This document shows positions 62,517 through 64,000 of a stretch of DNA of 64,000 bases, in pieces; the stretch's first letter is position 1, and every line of letters starts with the position of its first letter. Made by a program: the position numbers and the translations under genes. Source of the DNA: Enoplosus armatus (lineage: Eukaryota > Chordata > Actinopteri > Centrarchiformes > Enoplosidae); contig NC_092190.1 of the NCBI RefSeq assembly GCF_043641665.1, positions 19,767,548 to 19,831,547 of the forward strand, in the 5' to 3' direction. The notes under the pieces are model-generated. The model saw nothing but the letters and a program-made list of their open reading frames with translations, had not been told where the DNA came from and searched no databases.

Positions 62517-64000
62517 CTGATAAAACCAAGAGACAGGGAGTCAAACTATTGTTTATTTTCATCACTTTACAAATGGCACAATGTATAGCATGAACCAAAT
62601 GTTCATGTTTTACTCACTGATGTGTTTGTGTCAGCCAGTAAACAATAAAAAAGTTTTACCTAGCTATGTGTGTTTGTACTATCTATCCAGACTCGGTGTA
62701 TATTTTTGTAAGTTTAATGGTGTCTGACATAAACTCAAAATCCACATTTTGTATTCAACATAACTGAGATAACTCTATCACTCAGTTAAGGTATATTTTA
62801 CCAAAAGCATTCACTAGATGGTGCTGCTGTTCATTTGTGATTCAAGGCCATGAATTGTTCTGGCCAAAACATCCACTACAGTGTGATGCTTCTATAGTCT
62901 TTGGTGTGATGTAAACATGTGTTAGATGATGATGGCATACAGTATGCATCCCCTACAGCAGCACAACTGAAATAGGTTTCTCCCTTTGAGTTTATGGACC
63001 AGGCAGATGAAGCAAGTGGTGATGTTGGTACTGTCATTCAAAAGATAGATGGAGGTACATGTGTAAATATGCCTCTGTCTCAGAAATGCTCATCTGATGG
63101 TGAAGAGGGACTGGGACACTTGAACAGAACAGATCCATCGTTAATGTTATTAGTAACACATGTGCTTTTCTGCTGTGTCTGCTGTGAAAATGGTATCGGT
63201 TAACTTCTCTTTATTAGAAATCCACCTTTAAACAGACTTTAACTTATGTTGTTCCACTGACTGTACACTAGCAGACAGCTAACAAGCTGAAATCAAGACT
63301 TGAATTGGTTTCTACGCTCGCAGATTTTTTGAAATTTCAAAATGCGGTTCATTTGAATGTAGGGCTCACAGCTTTCTTTGAATTCACAAGGTAAAACTGA
63401 GTAATAATACAGTAGCAGCATATGTGAATATCCTATTTTGGGGTGGATTAGTAACGACAGGCCTTGTTGTTGACATTTTGACTTGTCATCGCAGGAAAAG
63501 CACAGGTGTTACTAATAACATTAGCGATGGCTCTGTTCTATTCAAGTGTCCCAATAAGCCATGACAGTCTGACAGTGAGCCAGCATGCACAATACCAGGA
63601 CCCTGAAACTGAAGCAGCTAAATGGAATTAAGCCATCATTCATTTTAAAAGTCTTCTTTGAAAAAGGCTCTTGTGCCATGAAGGGTTGAGAGATTTGTAC
63701 TTCTGCTTTCTAAGACTAGAGCATGTGAGTTTATAATCATCATATCTTTAGTGAAAGGAGACTAAAGAACTAACTACCTGGTTTCATCCGTCCATGTTCA
63801 TCTAGCCCTGTTGAGTAGTCTCCTCAACAATTCCTCAGTACTGGTAGTGATGAATCATGAATGCATCTCTTCATAGACTTGGTTTGTGTATGATCAGTGT
63901 ATATATTCTATATATATCTGATATATCTGTACCCTGACTATGTTCCTGCCTGTGTAACTAAACAGAAGTATTTTCACAGCCAAACGGTCTTACACACTGT
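62517..64000. other. Methyltransferase intron, running off the window
   Basis: No further exon of the gene is recognised. It holds an inverted pair of related repeat segments (63113-63173 and 63491-63552). Confidence 0.55.
63113..63552. repeat. Inverted pair of dispersed-repeat segments (about 62-bp arms)
   Basis: Segment 63113-63173 matches the reverse complement of 63491-63552 with about four substitutions and one 1-nt gap. Shared words include GGGACACTTGAA, TAATGTTATTAGTAACAC and TGTGCTTTTC. The right-hand copy continues into AATAAGCCATGACAGTCTGA and CCAGCATGCACAATACCAGG, which I recall from percomorph dispersed repeats. Confidence 0.8.

Noticed and set aside
63760..63815. Possible upstream methyltransferase exon with a GTAG donor on the minus strand near 63777
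   Set aside because: The short peptide read there does not resemble the family and no acceptor was found.

Overview
This is vertebrate genomic DNA, most likely from a percomorph teleost. It is AT-rich, has dense (CA)n/(TG)n microsatellites, contains short conserved exons split by GT-AG introns of 0.2-8.9 kb, and carries several dispersed repeats that I recognise from spiny-rayed fish. Nothing looks bacterial or viral: there are no operons, long ORFs, CRISPR arrays or rRNA. Nearly all ORFs over 60 codons are chance ORFs or readings through dinucleotide repeats.

Three protein-coding genes can be supported. (1) The last exon of RAMP1, receptor activity-modifying protein 1, is at 2916-3171 on the + strand; its earlier exons lie upstream of the window, and its 3'UTR probably ends near 4780. 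(2) A complete coding set for UBE2F, the NEDD8-conjugating E2 enzyme, lies on the - strand from 51407 down to 18097. It has nine coding exons (184 residues, HPN motif 105-107, catalytic Cys115), a probable 5'UTR exon at about 55420-55620 and a poly(A) signal at 17905-17910. Each splice junction was placed by reading frame, and the exon lengths sum to 555 nt. (3) The last three exons of a class I SAM-dependent methyltransferase of the TMT1/DDB_G0268948-like type are at 62516-61607 on the - strand; its 5' part lies beyond the right edge.

Layout: 1-2915 RAMP1 intron; 2916-4780 RAMP1 terminal exon and 3'UTR; 4780-17880 convergent intergenic DNA; 17885-55620 UBE2F; 55620-61606 intergenic DNA; 61607-62516 methyltransferase 3' exons; 62517-64000 methyltransferase intron. 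The genes do not form a pathway. RAMP1 partners the calcitonin-receptor-like receptor at the cell surface, UBE2F charges NEDD8 onto cullin-5, and the methyltransferase substrate is unknown. The RAMP1-UBE2F neighbourhood matches human 2q37.3 as I recall it, but here the two genes converge.

I found no undescribed biological system. The observations most worth a second look are a roughly 0.65-kb local duplication beside the UBE2F promoter that also copies a presumptive 5'UTR splice donor; a GC-rich island with an 18-bp perfect palindrome and a 39-codon antisense open frame in UBE2F intron 4; an N-glycosylation sequon in RAMP1 that human RAMP1 lacks as I recall; and several foldback or inverted repeats.
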